This document shows, in pieces, positions 32,842-41,609 of a DNA stretch of 61,191 bases. Below the pieces are notes generated by a model. The model did no database searches, was not told the origin of the DNA, and worked only from the letters and a program-made list of their open reading frames with translations. Source of the stretch: an uncultured Clostridia bacterium (GTDB lineage: Bacteria > Bacillota > Clostridia > Oscillospirales > Oscillospiraceae); contig CALYRG010000004.1 in the NCBI GenBank assembly GCA_945482615.1, forward strand, positions 1 to 61,191, given 5' to 3'. Numbering within the stretch: the first letter of the stretch is position 1; each line of letters starts with the position of its first letter. The position numbers and the translations under genes are program-made.

Positions 32842-34287
32842 TTACACGGACCCTTTCCGCTTCAAAACGGTGATGACCGTCTGCAGCAGAATTTTGATAT
32901 CCAGTCCCGGGGTCCAGTTGCTGATGTACTGGGTGTCCAGCTTCACCACCTCTTCAAAGTCCGTGATCTCGCTGCGGCCGCTGATCTGCCACAGGCCGGT
33001 GATGCCGGGCTTGACGGACATGCGGATGCGGTGGTGGGGTGCGTAGGCCTTGAACTCGCTGACAAGAGGCGGCCTCGTACCCACGAGACTCATATCTCCC
33101 TTCAGAACGTTCCAAAACTGGGGAAATTCGTCAATGCTGGTGCTGCGGATGAACTGACCGATGCCGGTTTTTCTGGTGCCGTCGGGAAGAATCCGGTTGC
33201 CGATGATCCGTGGGTCAAAGTCCAGCTTGAACATCAGCTCGCTTCCCATTTTGTTCTGGGCCAGCAGCTCCTTCTTCCGCTCCTCGGCGTCCGGGTACAT
33301 GCTCCGGAACTTGTACATCAGAAAGCGCTTACCGTTTTTGCCCACCCGCTCCTGCCGGAAGAAAATGGGGCCGGGGGATTCCCGGTAGATTGCGGGGGCC
33401 ACAAAGAGGAACAGGATTGCCGTCAGCACGCAGCCCACCAGGCCGCCGACGATATCCAGGGCCCGCTTGAAAAAGGCCTGGCCGGTGGTAGCGCTGCCCA
33501 GGCTGGTGGTGAGAACGCCGGCTGTGCCCAGCCGCTTCACCTGGTGGGTGACCCCCGGCACCTGGGAGAGCTGTGCCATATTCAGGTGGACGGTGATGCC
33601 CATTTCCACGATTTCGTCCACCAGTGCCTGGGGAAAGGCATCGGTTGTTTTCAGGCTGAGGAAGACCTCGTCCACCCAGTTTTTCTGCACATAGTCCAGA
33701 GCGTCGGCGATGGGGGCAACAATGGGAATGCCCGCGGCCGACCTTTCGTCGGGATTGCCGTCCGTCAGGATCAGCCCCGCCAGCCGGTAGGAATCGGGGC
33801 TGGTGCTGCGAATGTCGGACAGAATGCCTGGTGCTGCATCCCGGGTGGTGATGATGAGCAGGGAAGGCACCTCGTCCCGGCGGGCGCGGCGGAGGATGCG
33901 CTTCAGTCCCAGGCGGCCCAGATACCCCAATATGCAGTAAAGCGCCGCCATGAGGAACATGCTGATTCGGGAATAGTCTTCGCCTGTCTTGCTGGAGAAC
34001 AGGAACAGCACGGCAAACAGCTCCAGAAGAACGGCCTGCTGAAAAACAGCTTTTGCCTCCCGGTAATAGCCCCGCTTCATAACGCCCCGGAAGGGCTCCG
34101 CAAAAATCAGGATGATGAGATCACATGCGGTGAGAAAAACAGCCATAGCCGCATACTGGGGCAGGGCATAGGGATTGTGGACTCCGTGGCGGAGCATATA
34201 GGACAGCACGAAGGCCAGCTGCAGCACGAGAAGATCCAATATGCAAAAATCCAGATGCTTCAGCCAGCCGCTATCTCTTTGAGGCAT
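32842..34287 (-). CDS. Polyprenyl-phosphate sugar-1-phosphate transferase (WbaP/WcaJ type)
   Basis: Encodes 481 residues from the ATG at 34287, which is better spaced from GAGAGGA than the ATG at 34296. Four or five N-terminal membrane helices and a central CoA-binding-like domain (LLIITTRDAAPGILSDIRS) precede the catalytic phosphoglycosyl transferase domain: KRALDIVGGLVGCVLTAIL, RVGKNGKRFLMYKFRSMYPD, SIDEFPQFWNVLKGDMSLVG, TRPP and KPGITGLWQISGR. It starts polymer synthesis by placing the first sugar phosphate on undecaprenyl phosphate at the inner membrane face. It heads an operon with a consensus promoter at 34351-34379 and is followed by polymerase, PLP decarboxylase and ATP-grasp genes. 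Confidence 0.93.
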   Translation of the reverse strand: MPQRDSGWLKHLDFCILDLLVLQLAFVLSYMLRHGVHNPYALPQYAAMAVFLTACDLIILIFAEPFRGVMKRGYYREAKAVFQQAVLLELFAVLFLFSSKTGEDYSRISMFLMAALYCILGYLGRLGLKRILRRARRDEVPSLLIITTRDAAPGILSDIRSTSPDSYRLAGLILTDGNPDERSAAGIPIVAPIADALDYVQKNWVDEVFLSLKTTDAFPQALVDEIVEMGITVHLNMAQLSQVPGVTHQVKRLGTAGVLTTSLGSATTGQAFFKRALDIVGGLVGCVLTAILFLFVAPAIYRESPGPIFFRQERVGKNGKRFLMYKFRSMYPDAEERKKELLAQNKMGSELMFKLDFDPRIIGNRILPDGTRKTGIGQFIRSTSIDEFPQFWNVLKGDMSLVGTRPPLVSEFKAYAPHHRIRMSVKPGITGLWQISGRSEITDFEEVVKLDTQYISNWTPGLDIKILLQTVITVLKRKGSV

Positions 34288-34350
34288 TTGACACATTCCT
34301 CTCTGTCTGTAATGGTATCAGGAAAACGGTAACGCTGTAGAAACGCTGCC

Positions 34351-34379
34351 ATTATACCACCGTATTGGGAATTTGTAAA
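34351..34379 (-). promoter_or_regulatory. Promoter of sugar transferase operon
   Basis: Minus strand TTTACA (34379-34374), 17-base spacer, TATAAT (34356-34351). It is internal to the large minus-strand cluster, giving the distal four genes a separate transcript. Confidence 0.85.
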
Positions 34380-34465
34380 CAGCGACTGCCCAATCAAACC
34401 TGCCGCCAGCCGTTTGCTCTTATTCTGTTACATCCCGGCGGAAAGCCTCATTCTTTTTTTTGATT

Positions 34466-34539
34466 GCGCGTCCCTTTTCAGCGCAGTGGACGGCAAGCTG
34501 TGTAACAATAGTCCCCGCACCTACAATTGTTATTTACAT
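34466..34539 (-). pseudogene. Remnant of a second opine-type dehydrogenase (N-terminus)
   Basis: The minus strand from 34539 reads ATG, TAA, then ITIVGAGTIVTQLAVHCAEK and GRAI. This is nearly the same as the intact dehydrogenase start (MNITIVGAGNVGTQFAVHCA, EKGHKV), with codon 2 turned into a stop. Only the dinucleotide-binding segment survives. It is a relic of a tandem duplicate or of a gene that recombined with its neighbour. Confidence 0.8.
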
Positions 34540-34577
34540 TGCTTTAACAGGCGAGACATAAGAAAGTTATCATTCAG

Positions 34578-34711
34578 TTAAATCCAAAACTTATCTACTG
34601 GATCACACATATCTACTTGCAAAATGTCATTGTTGTTTTTCAGCAACTCATAAATATGAGCCGCATAGTTGACATCATGGATAGATAATCCTATGTTATA
34701 TGTCAAAATGC
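34578..34711 (-). pseudogene. C-terminal remnant resembling ornithine cyclodeaminase family
   Basis: Directly after the dehydrogenase stop, another minus-strand frame reads GILTYNIGLSIHDVNYAAHI, then YELLKNNNDILQVDMCDPVD and KFWI-stop (TAA, 34578-34580). The NIGLSIHDVNYAAHIYE pattern resembles the C-terminal helix region of ornithine cyclodeaminase/mu-crystallin-type dehydrogenases. No start codon or N-terminal domain remains. The assignment is by pattern memory and moderate; that it is a coding relic is clearer. Confidence 0.6.
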
Positions 34712-35791
34712 CTATTTTGAATAGAATTCAATGAATTCCTTATAGCTATTGATGCCATAATCCGAGAACCGGTATTCGTCTCTCTTTCCAACAAGACCGT
34801 AATACCAATCCAATGTCTCTTTCATATTTGGAGCATCAATTCCTACGAATTCTGCAATCTGCATCAATACAGCCAAGCCATAGGAAAAATCAGCCGTAAA
34901 GTACCTGGAGTTAAAGTCCGGTATGTATCCGTCTTCAACCTTTACCGTAGGACTTGTCAGACCTTTAAATCCGGCAATGCTTGATATCTTTTTTGTCATT
35001 GCACCTGCTGTCGGGCTTTCATAATGGACTCTTAAAGACTTCACATATGAGAGATCAAAACAATCCAGAGCCTTACACAGTTCCTGTACTTCATCATCAC
35101 ACGCCAACAGAAGTTCGGATGTTTTGTTATTCCAGTCTTCATAGAACAGCGGAACGGAATCATAGACAACTCCCTCATGATAATCTCCATAGAGATTTCT
35201 CAGCCGTGTGGTATGAAGTATTGGATTTGAAGGTGTAAGTGTGATGTTCAGGTAATTGGGAAGTAGTGAAGTTTTTATATCTAATATGCTTTCAATAAGC
35301 TTACTGCATTCTGCTGTCTTGCTATTTGGAAGAGCAGCTACAAACATCTCCCCACGATAGCCAACAGCCCTCACCGTTTTTCCATATTCCACTAACCTTG
35401 CAACACTTGGGACTCTCTGCACACCAAATACGGTGGCACCCTTTTCGATACATCCTCTAAATGCACACTCCCCTCCGCCGGTTCCAGGAGCAATGCAAAT
35501 TTTCATACCTGGTCTGGAAAATGGTTCTATCTTGGCAGCGTTGGGCTTCATGAGTGTCGCTGGCATGGTAACAAATACCAGATCAGCATTTGAAAATGCT
35601 TCCTCTTCACTGTTCGTAGCCTTTGCAATAGTTCCTCTATGAATAACTTCATCATTCTCATCAACTACCGCTAGCTCTCTACTTATTTTTTCCGGTTTGG
35701 AGCCATAGATTGTTACCTTATGCCCCTTCTCTGCGCAGTGAACTGCAAATTGTGTGCCTACATTACCGGCACCTACGATTGTTATGTTCAT
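34712..35791 (-). CDS. NAD(P)-dependent octopine/nopaline-type dehydrogenase
   Basis: Encodes 359 residues. I chose the ATG at 35791, where the Rossmann strand begins at once (NITIVGAGNVGTQFAVHCAE); an ATG at 35839 would add 16 hydrophobic residues. The dinucleotide motif is GAGNVG. The opine dehydrogenase catalytic signature is visible at TPSNPILHTTRLRNLYGDY. The family reductively joins a keto acid (for example pyruvate) to the amino group of an amino acid. Similar enzymes in other surface-polysaccharide loci make carboxyethyl-lysine substituents. Low-GC composition and adjacent broken relatives suggest transfer and rearrangement. Substrates here are not known. Confidence 0.85.
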   Translation of the reverse strand: MNITIVGAGNVGTQFAVHCAEKGHKVTIYGSKPEKISRELAVVDENDEVIHRGTIAKATNSEEEAFSNADLVFVTMPATLMKPNAAKIEPFSRPGMKICIAPGTGGGECAFRGCIEKGATVFGVQRVPSVARLVEYGKTVRAVGYRGEMFVAALPNSKTAECSKLIESILDIKTSLLPNYLNITLTPSNPILHTTRLRNLYGDYHEGVVYDSVPLFYEDWNNKTSELLLACDDEVQELCKALDCFDLSYVKSLRVHYESPTAGAMTKKISSIAGFKGLTSPTVKVEDGYIPDFNSRYFTADFSYGLAVLMQIAEFVGIDAPNMKETLDWYYGLVGKRDEYRFSDYGINSYKEFIEFYSK

Positions 35792-35841
35792 CTTATTTTT
35801 CCTATAGACACAATAGAAAAGCGTTTTCATGATTCTCATGA

Positions 35842-37080
35842 TCAGTTCAACATAATACCGAATGTATCAAGTACTCTTTTTGCTGAACTTCCATCTTTAT
35901 ATGTGTGATATTCGTCAATGACTTTTTTTCGCTCATTTTTAAATAAATCAATATTGTTATTCACTTCGATTATTGCATTTATTAATTCTATATCACTATA
36001 TACATGATAACCCGGCATAAAATCTATAGCATTTTTAGGGAATAAGCCTCTAGACTTTTCATACTGTTTATAATCATCTAGCGTATATATTATCGGTCTA
36101 TCCATCAAAAGATAATCTATAGTGACAGATGAATAATCACTAATCATACATTCAGCATATCGCACTAGTTGGTATAATTGAATACCTAATTTCTGTAGAT
36201 CATCATCTCTTACTATCACTATGTTGCTGAACTTTTTGTTAAATACTGGTAGTTCTGCCTGTAGATGGTGTAATTTGAACACCAACAAGATATTGAGTTT
36301 ATTTAAAACGATATCGAATTTTTCAAGAGATGAGATTGTATTAAATATAGGTAATCCTGTTTCATTTACAATATAATTTTCTGATAATGGCGCACTATTA
36401 CTCTTTCTAAAAGTAGGCATCCAAAAAAATAATTTGCTATAGGCATTAACGCACCATTTCTTTTCAATAATTCTTTTTACATTTTCATTATTTTCAAATA
36501 GGTAATCCAATCTTGGGTATCCTGTAATGATAGTCTGACTTGGATTTCGATTCCAATATTCAGAGAGTCCTTTTGCAGCCAATGGTCCAGTCGCGGTCAT
36601 ATAATCGTAATCACATTTTGACTTATTCTTCGCTCCTTTTGCAGCCTTATACCCCCATCCATGGGACAAGTAAATGAGTAATTGATTATTGCGTTTTTTA
36701 AAATTTGCCATCATATTGCAATGATCAAAAATATACCAATGACATTGAGCCAAAACTTTAATCGTGGCAGGACTTGCCTTTGAATATATACTCTTATAGC
36801 AATACTTTACGTATTCCTCATTATGATAATTCTCAGGATGATCAACAAGCCAAGTGATATGATACTTGCCTATGTATCCATTTGTTTTCATATAATCAAA
36901 CAAAGCAAATGCATTGTCGCAACAATCACCTTCCGATTCCAGGACAATACTATGCTCATCAACTGGTAATCGTGAATACCATTGAAACATAAGCAAACTG
37001 GCGACCTCAATATATCTGCACTTCAGAAAATGTAAACATCCTTTTATTCCTTTATTCTGAATTTTTTTTATTAGGTTCAT
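35842..37080 (-). CDS. CDP-glycerol glycerophosphotransferase family protein (TagB/TagF-like)
   Basis: Encodes 412 residues. Landmarks are LESEGDCCDNAFALFDYM (the normal GKPFCNS-like start region), LIYLSHGWGYKAAKGAKNK with the catalytic-type His, ITGYPRLDYLFE, and CMISDYSSVTIDYLLMDRPI. Members transfer glycerol phosphate or ribitol phosphate from CDP donors to wall teichoic acid or capsule; others act on different polyol phosphates. The ATG overlaps the flippase stop by four bases. The gene is strikingly AT-rich compared with nearly all other genes here, which points to recent acquisition. No tagD-like CDP-glycerol synthase is present in the window. Confidence 0.87.
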   Translation of the reverse strand: MNLIKKIQNKGIKGCLHFLKCRYIEVASLLMFQWYSRLPVDEHSIVLESEGDCCDNAFALFDYMKTNGYIGKYHITWLVDHPENYHNEEYVKYCYKSIYSKASPATIKVLAQCHWYIFDHCNMMANFKKRNNQLLIYLSHGWGYKAAKGAKNKSKCDYDYMTATGPLAAKGLSEYWNRNPSQTIITGYPRLDYLFENNENVKRIIEKKWCVNAYSKLFFWMPTFRKSNSAPLSENYIVNETGLPIFNTISSLEKFDIVLNKLNILLVFKLHHLQAELPVFNKKFSNIVIVRDDDLQKLGIQLYQLVRYAECMISDYSSVTIDYLLMDRPIIYTLDDYKQYEKSRGLFPKNAIDFMPGYHVYSDIELINAIIEVNNNIDLFKNERKKVIDEYHTYKDGSSAKRVLDTFGIMLN

Positions 37081-38486
37081 GTTACTTTACCTCTTAAAAT
37101 TTTCTTGATAACCTGAGTTATATCTGAAATATAGAGCAAACATATCGTCAAGAAAATAATGCTTTCAGCCCCATACATTACAGAACCGTCAAACAAGCAT
37201 AATACTGTACCTTGCACTGCTAGTAGCACGTAAGATAATAAGTCTCTTTTTATGTTGATTCTGATCCTAATATATTTTTTTGATTGATGATACCTAAAAA
37301 TCCAAACAATAAAATAACAAATTGCTGTTGCGACTGCCGCCCCCATTGCTCCATAGACAGGCGTAAATATCAAATTCAGGATCAAATTTGTTACGGCGCC
37401 AATAATCGTAGATGTTGCGAATATCTTAGAATTTTTAACTGCGGAAAAGAAACCACCAAGATAACCAGAAAGAGCTCCAAATACTATAGCAATTGTTAGC
37501 CAGGGTACGAATCGCCATGCCAGATAAAAATCCTTAGCATACAGGAATCTCGCCAGCATTTTATCCGCCACAATAATTGCGGAACACAGAATCACCATCA
37601 TGCAGTTATAGGCCTTGTAGGTGTTGGTAAAGAATCCGCTCTTGTCCTCCGGATCAAAATCCTTGACCACCGAGATTGCCCATGCCTGATTGAAAATAGA
37701 CTGAAAAAGATTCAAAATGGAGGGAATTTTGGACCCAACGGCGTAAATTCCGTTCTCTGCCAGACCGCAGAAAAAAATAACAATATAGCGGTCGGAGGTG
37801 TTGTTGACCCACCAGGCGATGCTGTTCGCAATCAATGGTTTGCTGTATTCCAGCATCTCCTTCTCTTCTTTTTTGTAATCTCTTGTCAAATGCGTACTGT
37901 GCAGCATTTTGGAACGAATGATCAAATACAGGCACTGCACCGACGGTCCGATGATGTTCGCGAGGAAATAGCCCTTCAGTCCCCACTTGAGTCCAACCAG
38001 AAACAGCACATTGCAACCGATTATGACCGCGGAGGCTATCACGCTGGATACTGACAGTTCGGCAATCCGCTCAATGCCACGGGTATATGCCAACACGATA
38101 CCGGAAAGCACTTGTAAGAAGAATATCAGGAAAAAGAAAACCGCATACTGTTCGACGGTCGCGCTGAATCCGAACATCCCATTGATGACCAAGCCGGCAA
38201 GTACAACACCGCAGCTTAGCAGTATATATCGGACAGAAACAGTAACCAGTGCCTCCCGGTCATAGTTTTTATCCAGGGCGAACCGCAAAACCGCCTCCTG
38301 AATATTCAGCGTCAGAATCGGAACCAGAACACCAATGGTTGTTTGAAACAAATCATAGGTTCCATACTCGGTTGTTGATAAAATATTCGTATACAGCGGG
38401 ACAAGGAAAAAGCTCAGCAGCTTTGTCGCAAAACTGCTCAGTGTCAAAACGCCAATGTTCTTTAGCAAATATTTGTATCTGTCCAC
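37077..38486 (-). CDS. Polysaccharide flippase (Wzx/MATE-like)
   Basis: Encodes 469 residues with about twelve to fourteen membrane helices. I chose the GTG at 38486 (MDRYKYLLKNIGVLTLSSFA), nine bases after AGGAAGG; a GTG at 38513 lies inside the upstream gene. The N-terminus FATKLLSFFLVPLYTNILST and central NNTSDRYIVIFFCGLAENGI are typical of the polysaccharide_synt superfamily that flips lipid-linked repeat units. The 5' half has moderate GC and the 3' half becomes AT-rich, suggesting a recombination joint inside or near the gene. It overlaps the CDP-glycerol transferase gene. Confidence 0.92.
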   Translation of the reverse strand: MDRYKYLLKNIGVLTLSSFATKLLSFFLVPLYTNILSTTEYGTYDLFQTTIGVLVPILTLNIQEAVLRFALDKNYDREALVTVSVRYILLSCGVVLAGLVINGMFGFSATVEQYAVFFFLIFFLQVLSGIVLAYTRGIERIAELSVSSVIASAVIIGCNVLFLVGLKWGLKGYFLANIIGPSVQCLYLIIRSKMLHSTHLTRDYKKEEKEMLEYSKPLIANSIAWWVNNTSDRYIVIFFCGLAENGIYAVGSKIPSILNLFQSIFNQAWAISVVKDFDPEDKSGFFTNTYKAYNCMMVILCSAIIVADKMLARFLYAKDFYLAWRFVPWLTIAIVFGALSGYLGGFFSAVKNSKIFATSTIIGAVTNLILNLIFTPVYGAMGAAVATAICYFIVWIFRYHQSKKYIRIRINIKRDLLSYVLLAVQGTVLCLFDGSVMYGAESIIFLTICLLYISDITQVIKKILRGKVT

Positions 38487-38503
38487 CGTATCTATCCTTC
38501 CTG

Positions 38504-39616
38504 TCAACCGCACGATTTACCAAGCATCAGCATCTCATATTGCAGAAAACGCCGGTTCCGAATTGCTTTTTCGATTTTTCTCAATTCCGGTAAGTCTGTG
38601 TTAAAATCTTTAAAGAAAGCTGTCATTAGTTCCCCTGTCATAATAAACAGCGCCTGCCTGATCTTGCGGGGCTGCTTTCTTGTTCGGTTCCAATTCATTA
38701 CACTTTGCCGCAGCAAATATGTATATGCCCTTTGATCATAGGAAAGGCCGAAAGAAGGAAACTCAGCAAGGCACCTTTCCGTGATCCAATAGCTTTCCAC
38801 CGATTTCCGGCTTGAAACAGTGCGTGCAGTCATTCCGCTCAAATTCTGCTGATACCCATACACCACGTCCTTGATCGCTGCAAATCGATATGGCATAGCA
38901 GCCAAAATAAATGAAACAGGCGTGTCCTCAAACCAGAAACCACTCGGAAATTGAAACCGTTTTAAGACTGTGTATTTATAAAGTTTACCCCACGGAAAGC
39001 CGGAGAAAACGCCCCTGTTATCCGAAAGCACTCCTTCTTTTTGTAGGATGTGCTCCGACGTCACGTTCGCGGGACTTTCAAAAAAGTCAAACCAGCTGCC
39101 CTGCAGCAGGTCAGCATTTGTTTTCTTTGCTGCATTCAGCATACTCTCGACAGCATCCGCGGGGAGAATATCATCTCCGTCCAGAAACATTACATATTCC
39201 CCGCGAAGTTTTCGAATGGCTGCATTCCTAGCTTCGGAAGCCCCACTGTTGGGCTGTGTAAAAACCTCAATGGCAATTTGCCCATCCCAGTTTGCGGCGA
39301 TCTGGTCAATGGCAGCGGCTGTTCCATCTGTTGAGCCGTCATTGACTATCACTGCAAGGCAGCGATAATGCGTTGCCTGCGCCGCAATGGAACGCAGACA
39401 ATCCCCAATATACTTTTCCACGTTATAGGCCGGTACAACAATCTGAAGGTCATAGTCCAATTCCACTGCATTCTCGGCCACGCAGGTTCCCGGAGGACAT
39501 GGATGCCAATCCGTCAGAGCTGCCCTGGCATCCTCCGCACTCAGCTTTGTCCGCTTCAGGGCAACCGGTGCGCAGGCGGAGATGGCTTTCTTTATCGTCT
39601 TTTTAATTTGCTGCAT
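38504..39616 (-). CDS. Glycosyltransferase family 2
   Basis: Encodes 370 residues of a GT-A enzyme. A 55-residue N-terminal extension precedes the domain LQIVVPAYNVEKYIGDCLRS. The nucleotide-sugar site is VIVNDGSTDGTAAAI and FLDGDD is the DXD-type motif. SGASEARNAAIRKLRGEYV is the usual conserved helix. Soluble, no membrane helix. AGGAG lies six bases before the ATG. It precedes the flippase with a 17-base gap. The sugar donor cannot be told. Confidence 0.92.
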   Translation of the reverse strand: MQQIKKTIKKAISACAPVALKRTKLSAEDARAALTDWHPCPPGTCVAENAVELDYDLQIVVPAYNVEKYIGDCLRSIAAQATHYRCLAVIVNDGSTDGTAAAIDQIAANWDGQIAIEVFTQPNSGASEARNAAIRKLRGEYVMFLDGDDILPADAVESMLNAAKKTNADLLQGSWFDFFESPANVTSEHILQKEGVLSDNRGVFSGFPWGKLYKYTVLKRFQFPSGFWFEDTPVSFILAAMPYRFAAIKDVVYGYQQNLSGMTARTVSSRKSVESYWITERCLAEFPSFGLSYDQRAYTYLLRQSVMNWNRTRKQPRKIRQALFIMTGELMTAFFKDFNTDLPELRKIEKAIRNRRFLQYEMLMLGKSCG

Positions 39617-39625
39617 TACATACTC

Positions 39626-40462
39626 CTATTTTCGCAATCCACTGTACCGAATGCCATTTTTCTTCTCAACCAATTTTTTCTTTATTTTCTTTACTGCAAA
39701 TTCAGGGAAAGACCCTACTTCCCCTTTTTTCTTGGAGAATCGGTATCTCATACCCAAGCGCTTTATGACCGCCAAAGGCTTACTTGTACGGCCCTCCATT
39801 TCTGATATCTGCTTTTCCAGTTCTTTCACATCGTCCGGCTTCCAAAGTGCCAAGAAGTGATGGATAGAATAGGTGTTGGATGTTATTTGCATGATTCCGG
39901 TGTCGTAATCCATCGGGCAAAAGTACTCCACAGGATAAACCGCCACATTTTCCGCCGTCCAGACCTTCGCACCGCCAGGCTTATAGCCGTACTTGAAAAT
40001 GGGCTCTGTATTCTTCCGGGGGCAGGGAACGCTGTCAAATATCCCCTCTGCCAATTGAAAATGGCCATTGTACTGCTGCAACAATTCTCCAATCACAGGA
40101 TTTCCCTTTTCCGCACCAAAGCCCAGACCGGTATTGATAAGCCCGGTGGTCTCCTCAGCCAAGTAGCAGGCGTGTTCCAGAAGGGGATCCAGCGACTTCA
40201 AAAGCTCCACATCCGTGTCCAGATAGATGCCGCCCTCCTGATAGATGATTTTCAGTCTTGCGCAGTCACTCAGAAACGCCCACTTTTTTGTCTGAAAGGC
40301 TTCCTTTGCAAAATCGCAGAAATTGACATCAAAATTGGTTTCATTCCACTGTTTGATCTCATAGTCCGGGCAATACTTCTTCCAGCTTTCGATACACTTT
40401 TTCGTCAACTCCGGCAGAGGGGCTCCCCCAAACCAGCAATAATGGATTATTTTTGGAATCAC
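39626..40462 (-). CDS. GT32-type capsular glycosyltransferase
   Basis: Encodes 278 residues from a GTG start, eight bases after GGAGGAA. The N-terminus IPKIIHYCWFGGAPLPELTK and the DXD-type motif in IYQEGGIYLDTDVELL are hallmarks of the Gly_transf_sug/OCH1-like family (GT32) that adds hexoses in capsule synthesis. The C-terminus is basic (FAVKKIKKKLVEKKNGIRYS), probably membrane-associating. It sits between two GT2 genes in the same direction with short gaps. Confidence 0.92.
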   Translation of the reverse strand: MIPKIIHYCWFGGAPLPELTKKCIESWKKYCPDYEIKQWNETNFDVNFCDFAKEAFQTKKWAFLSDCARLKIIYQEGGIYLDTDVELLKSLDPLLEHACYLAEETTGLINTGLGFGAEKGNPVIGELLQQYNGHFQLAEGIFDSVPCPRKNTEPIFKYGYKPGGAKVWTAENVAVYPVEYFCPMDYDTGIMQITSNTYSIHHFLALWKPDDVKELEKQISEMEGRTSKPLAVIKRLGMRYRFSKKKGEVGSFPEFAVKKIKKKLVEKKNGIRYSGLRK

Positions 40463-40481
40463 AGCTATTCCTCCAGATACA

Positions 40482-41543
40482 TTATTTATGCCAGCTTTTC
40501 AAAATCAGATAGCAGGGCAGCGTCCATCTTTTTTCCATAAGAAACAGAAATACCCTCCGCGGAAGGGAATCGGAATACGATGTAAGATCCCAGCAGATTT
40601 TATTTAGATAATCACTATGCACAATTTCCCGGATGGCCCGGTAGCGATCCTTATTGGGGATATCCGCGCGCACGACTTGCTTCATAGCTGCAATCACGAA
40701 GCACGCAAGCTGCCACTGCAAACGCTCCGCCACTTCCTCGTCATACCCTAGTTCCAAAGCTTTCCTGACGCTGGTTTCATAAAAATGGCAAATTTTTTCA
40801 AACCGATCCGCTTTATAAACATGGGTCAGAGACGCGCCGTTCTCGCAGTAGTAATACAACGCTTCCGGCAGCACAGAAACACGTTTAACATAGGCATACA
40901 GGCACAGCAGGGAATACACATCTTCTGAAATAATTTCTCTTTCGGACACAAACCGCCAACCAGTTTTCCGAATCATGCGCATGGAGAGTATACACGCCCA
41001 CGCACTCATCCACACATTCCGACAGGTGCTGTCCTGCTTTGCCGCGATCAAATCCGGCAGGAAGCGCTTCTGTACGTCCTCTCCTGCATAGGTGACTCGA
41101 TCCGATTCCGGAATCACAGACCGTATCACACGTCCCTGCGCGTTCACGTTGTTCAGACCAAAAACGATAACGTCCGATTGCTCCGCCTCAGCCAGCCGGT
41201 ATGCCTTCTCGATGGTATCCAGCGCTACATAGTCATCGCTGTCAAAGAAGCAAATGTATTCCCCGGTTGCGGCTTCGATTCCGGAATTGCGCGCCATGCC
41301 CAGACCGGCGTTCTGCTTATGAACCACTCTGATTCTGCTGTCCTTTTTTGCCCACTCGTCACACATCTGCGGGCAGCGATCCGGAGAGCCGTCATCCACC
41401 AGAATGATCTCCAGATTGGAGTAGGTCTGATTGACAATACTTTCGATGCACCGATCCAGATACCGCTCCGTTTGATAGATAGGTACAATCACGGATATCT
41501 CAGGTTCTTTGCCCTCGGGGAGAGAATTTCTTGTTTCTACCAT
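40482..41543 (-). CDS. Glycosyltransferase family 2
   Basis: Encodes 353 residues from the ATG at 41543, preceded by AAAAGGG. The GT-A core reads ISVIVPIYQTERYLDRCIES, VDDGSPDRCPQMCDEW, GLGMARNSGIEAATGEYI and CFFDSDDYVALDTI, with the metal motif DSDD. A C-terminal helical region (YDEEVAERLQWQLACFVIAA) follows. No membrane segment. It belongs to the repeat-unit assembly enzymes of the cluster. Specific linkage unknown. Confidence 0.92.
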   Translation of the reverse strand: MVETRNSLPEGKEPEISVIVPIYQTERYLDRCIESIVNQTYSNLEIILVDDGSPDRCPQMCDEWAKKDSRIRVVHKQNAGLGMARNSGIEAATGEYICFFDSDDYVALDTIEKAYRLAEAEQSDVIVFGLNNVNAQGRVIRSVIPESDRVTYAGEDVQKRFLPDLIAAKQDSTCRNVWMSAWACILSMRMIRKTGWRFVSEREIISEDVYSLLCLYAYVKRVSVLPEALYYYCENGASLTHVYKADRFEKICHFYETSVRKALELGYDEEVAERLQWQLACFVIAAMKQVVRADIPNKDRYRAIREIVHSDYLNKICWDLTSYSDSLPRRVFLFLMEKRWTLPCYLILKSWHK

Positions 41544-41609
41544 AATGTAATAGCCCTTTTCATATCGATTCCTCACGTATTTTTTTGAATACAAATGAAT
41601 TCCGGCGAA

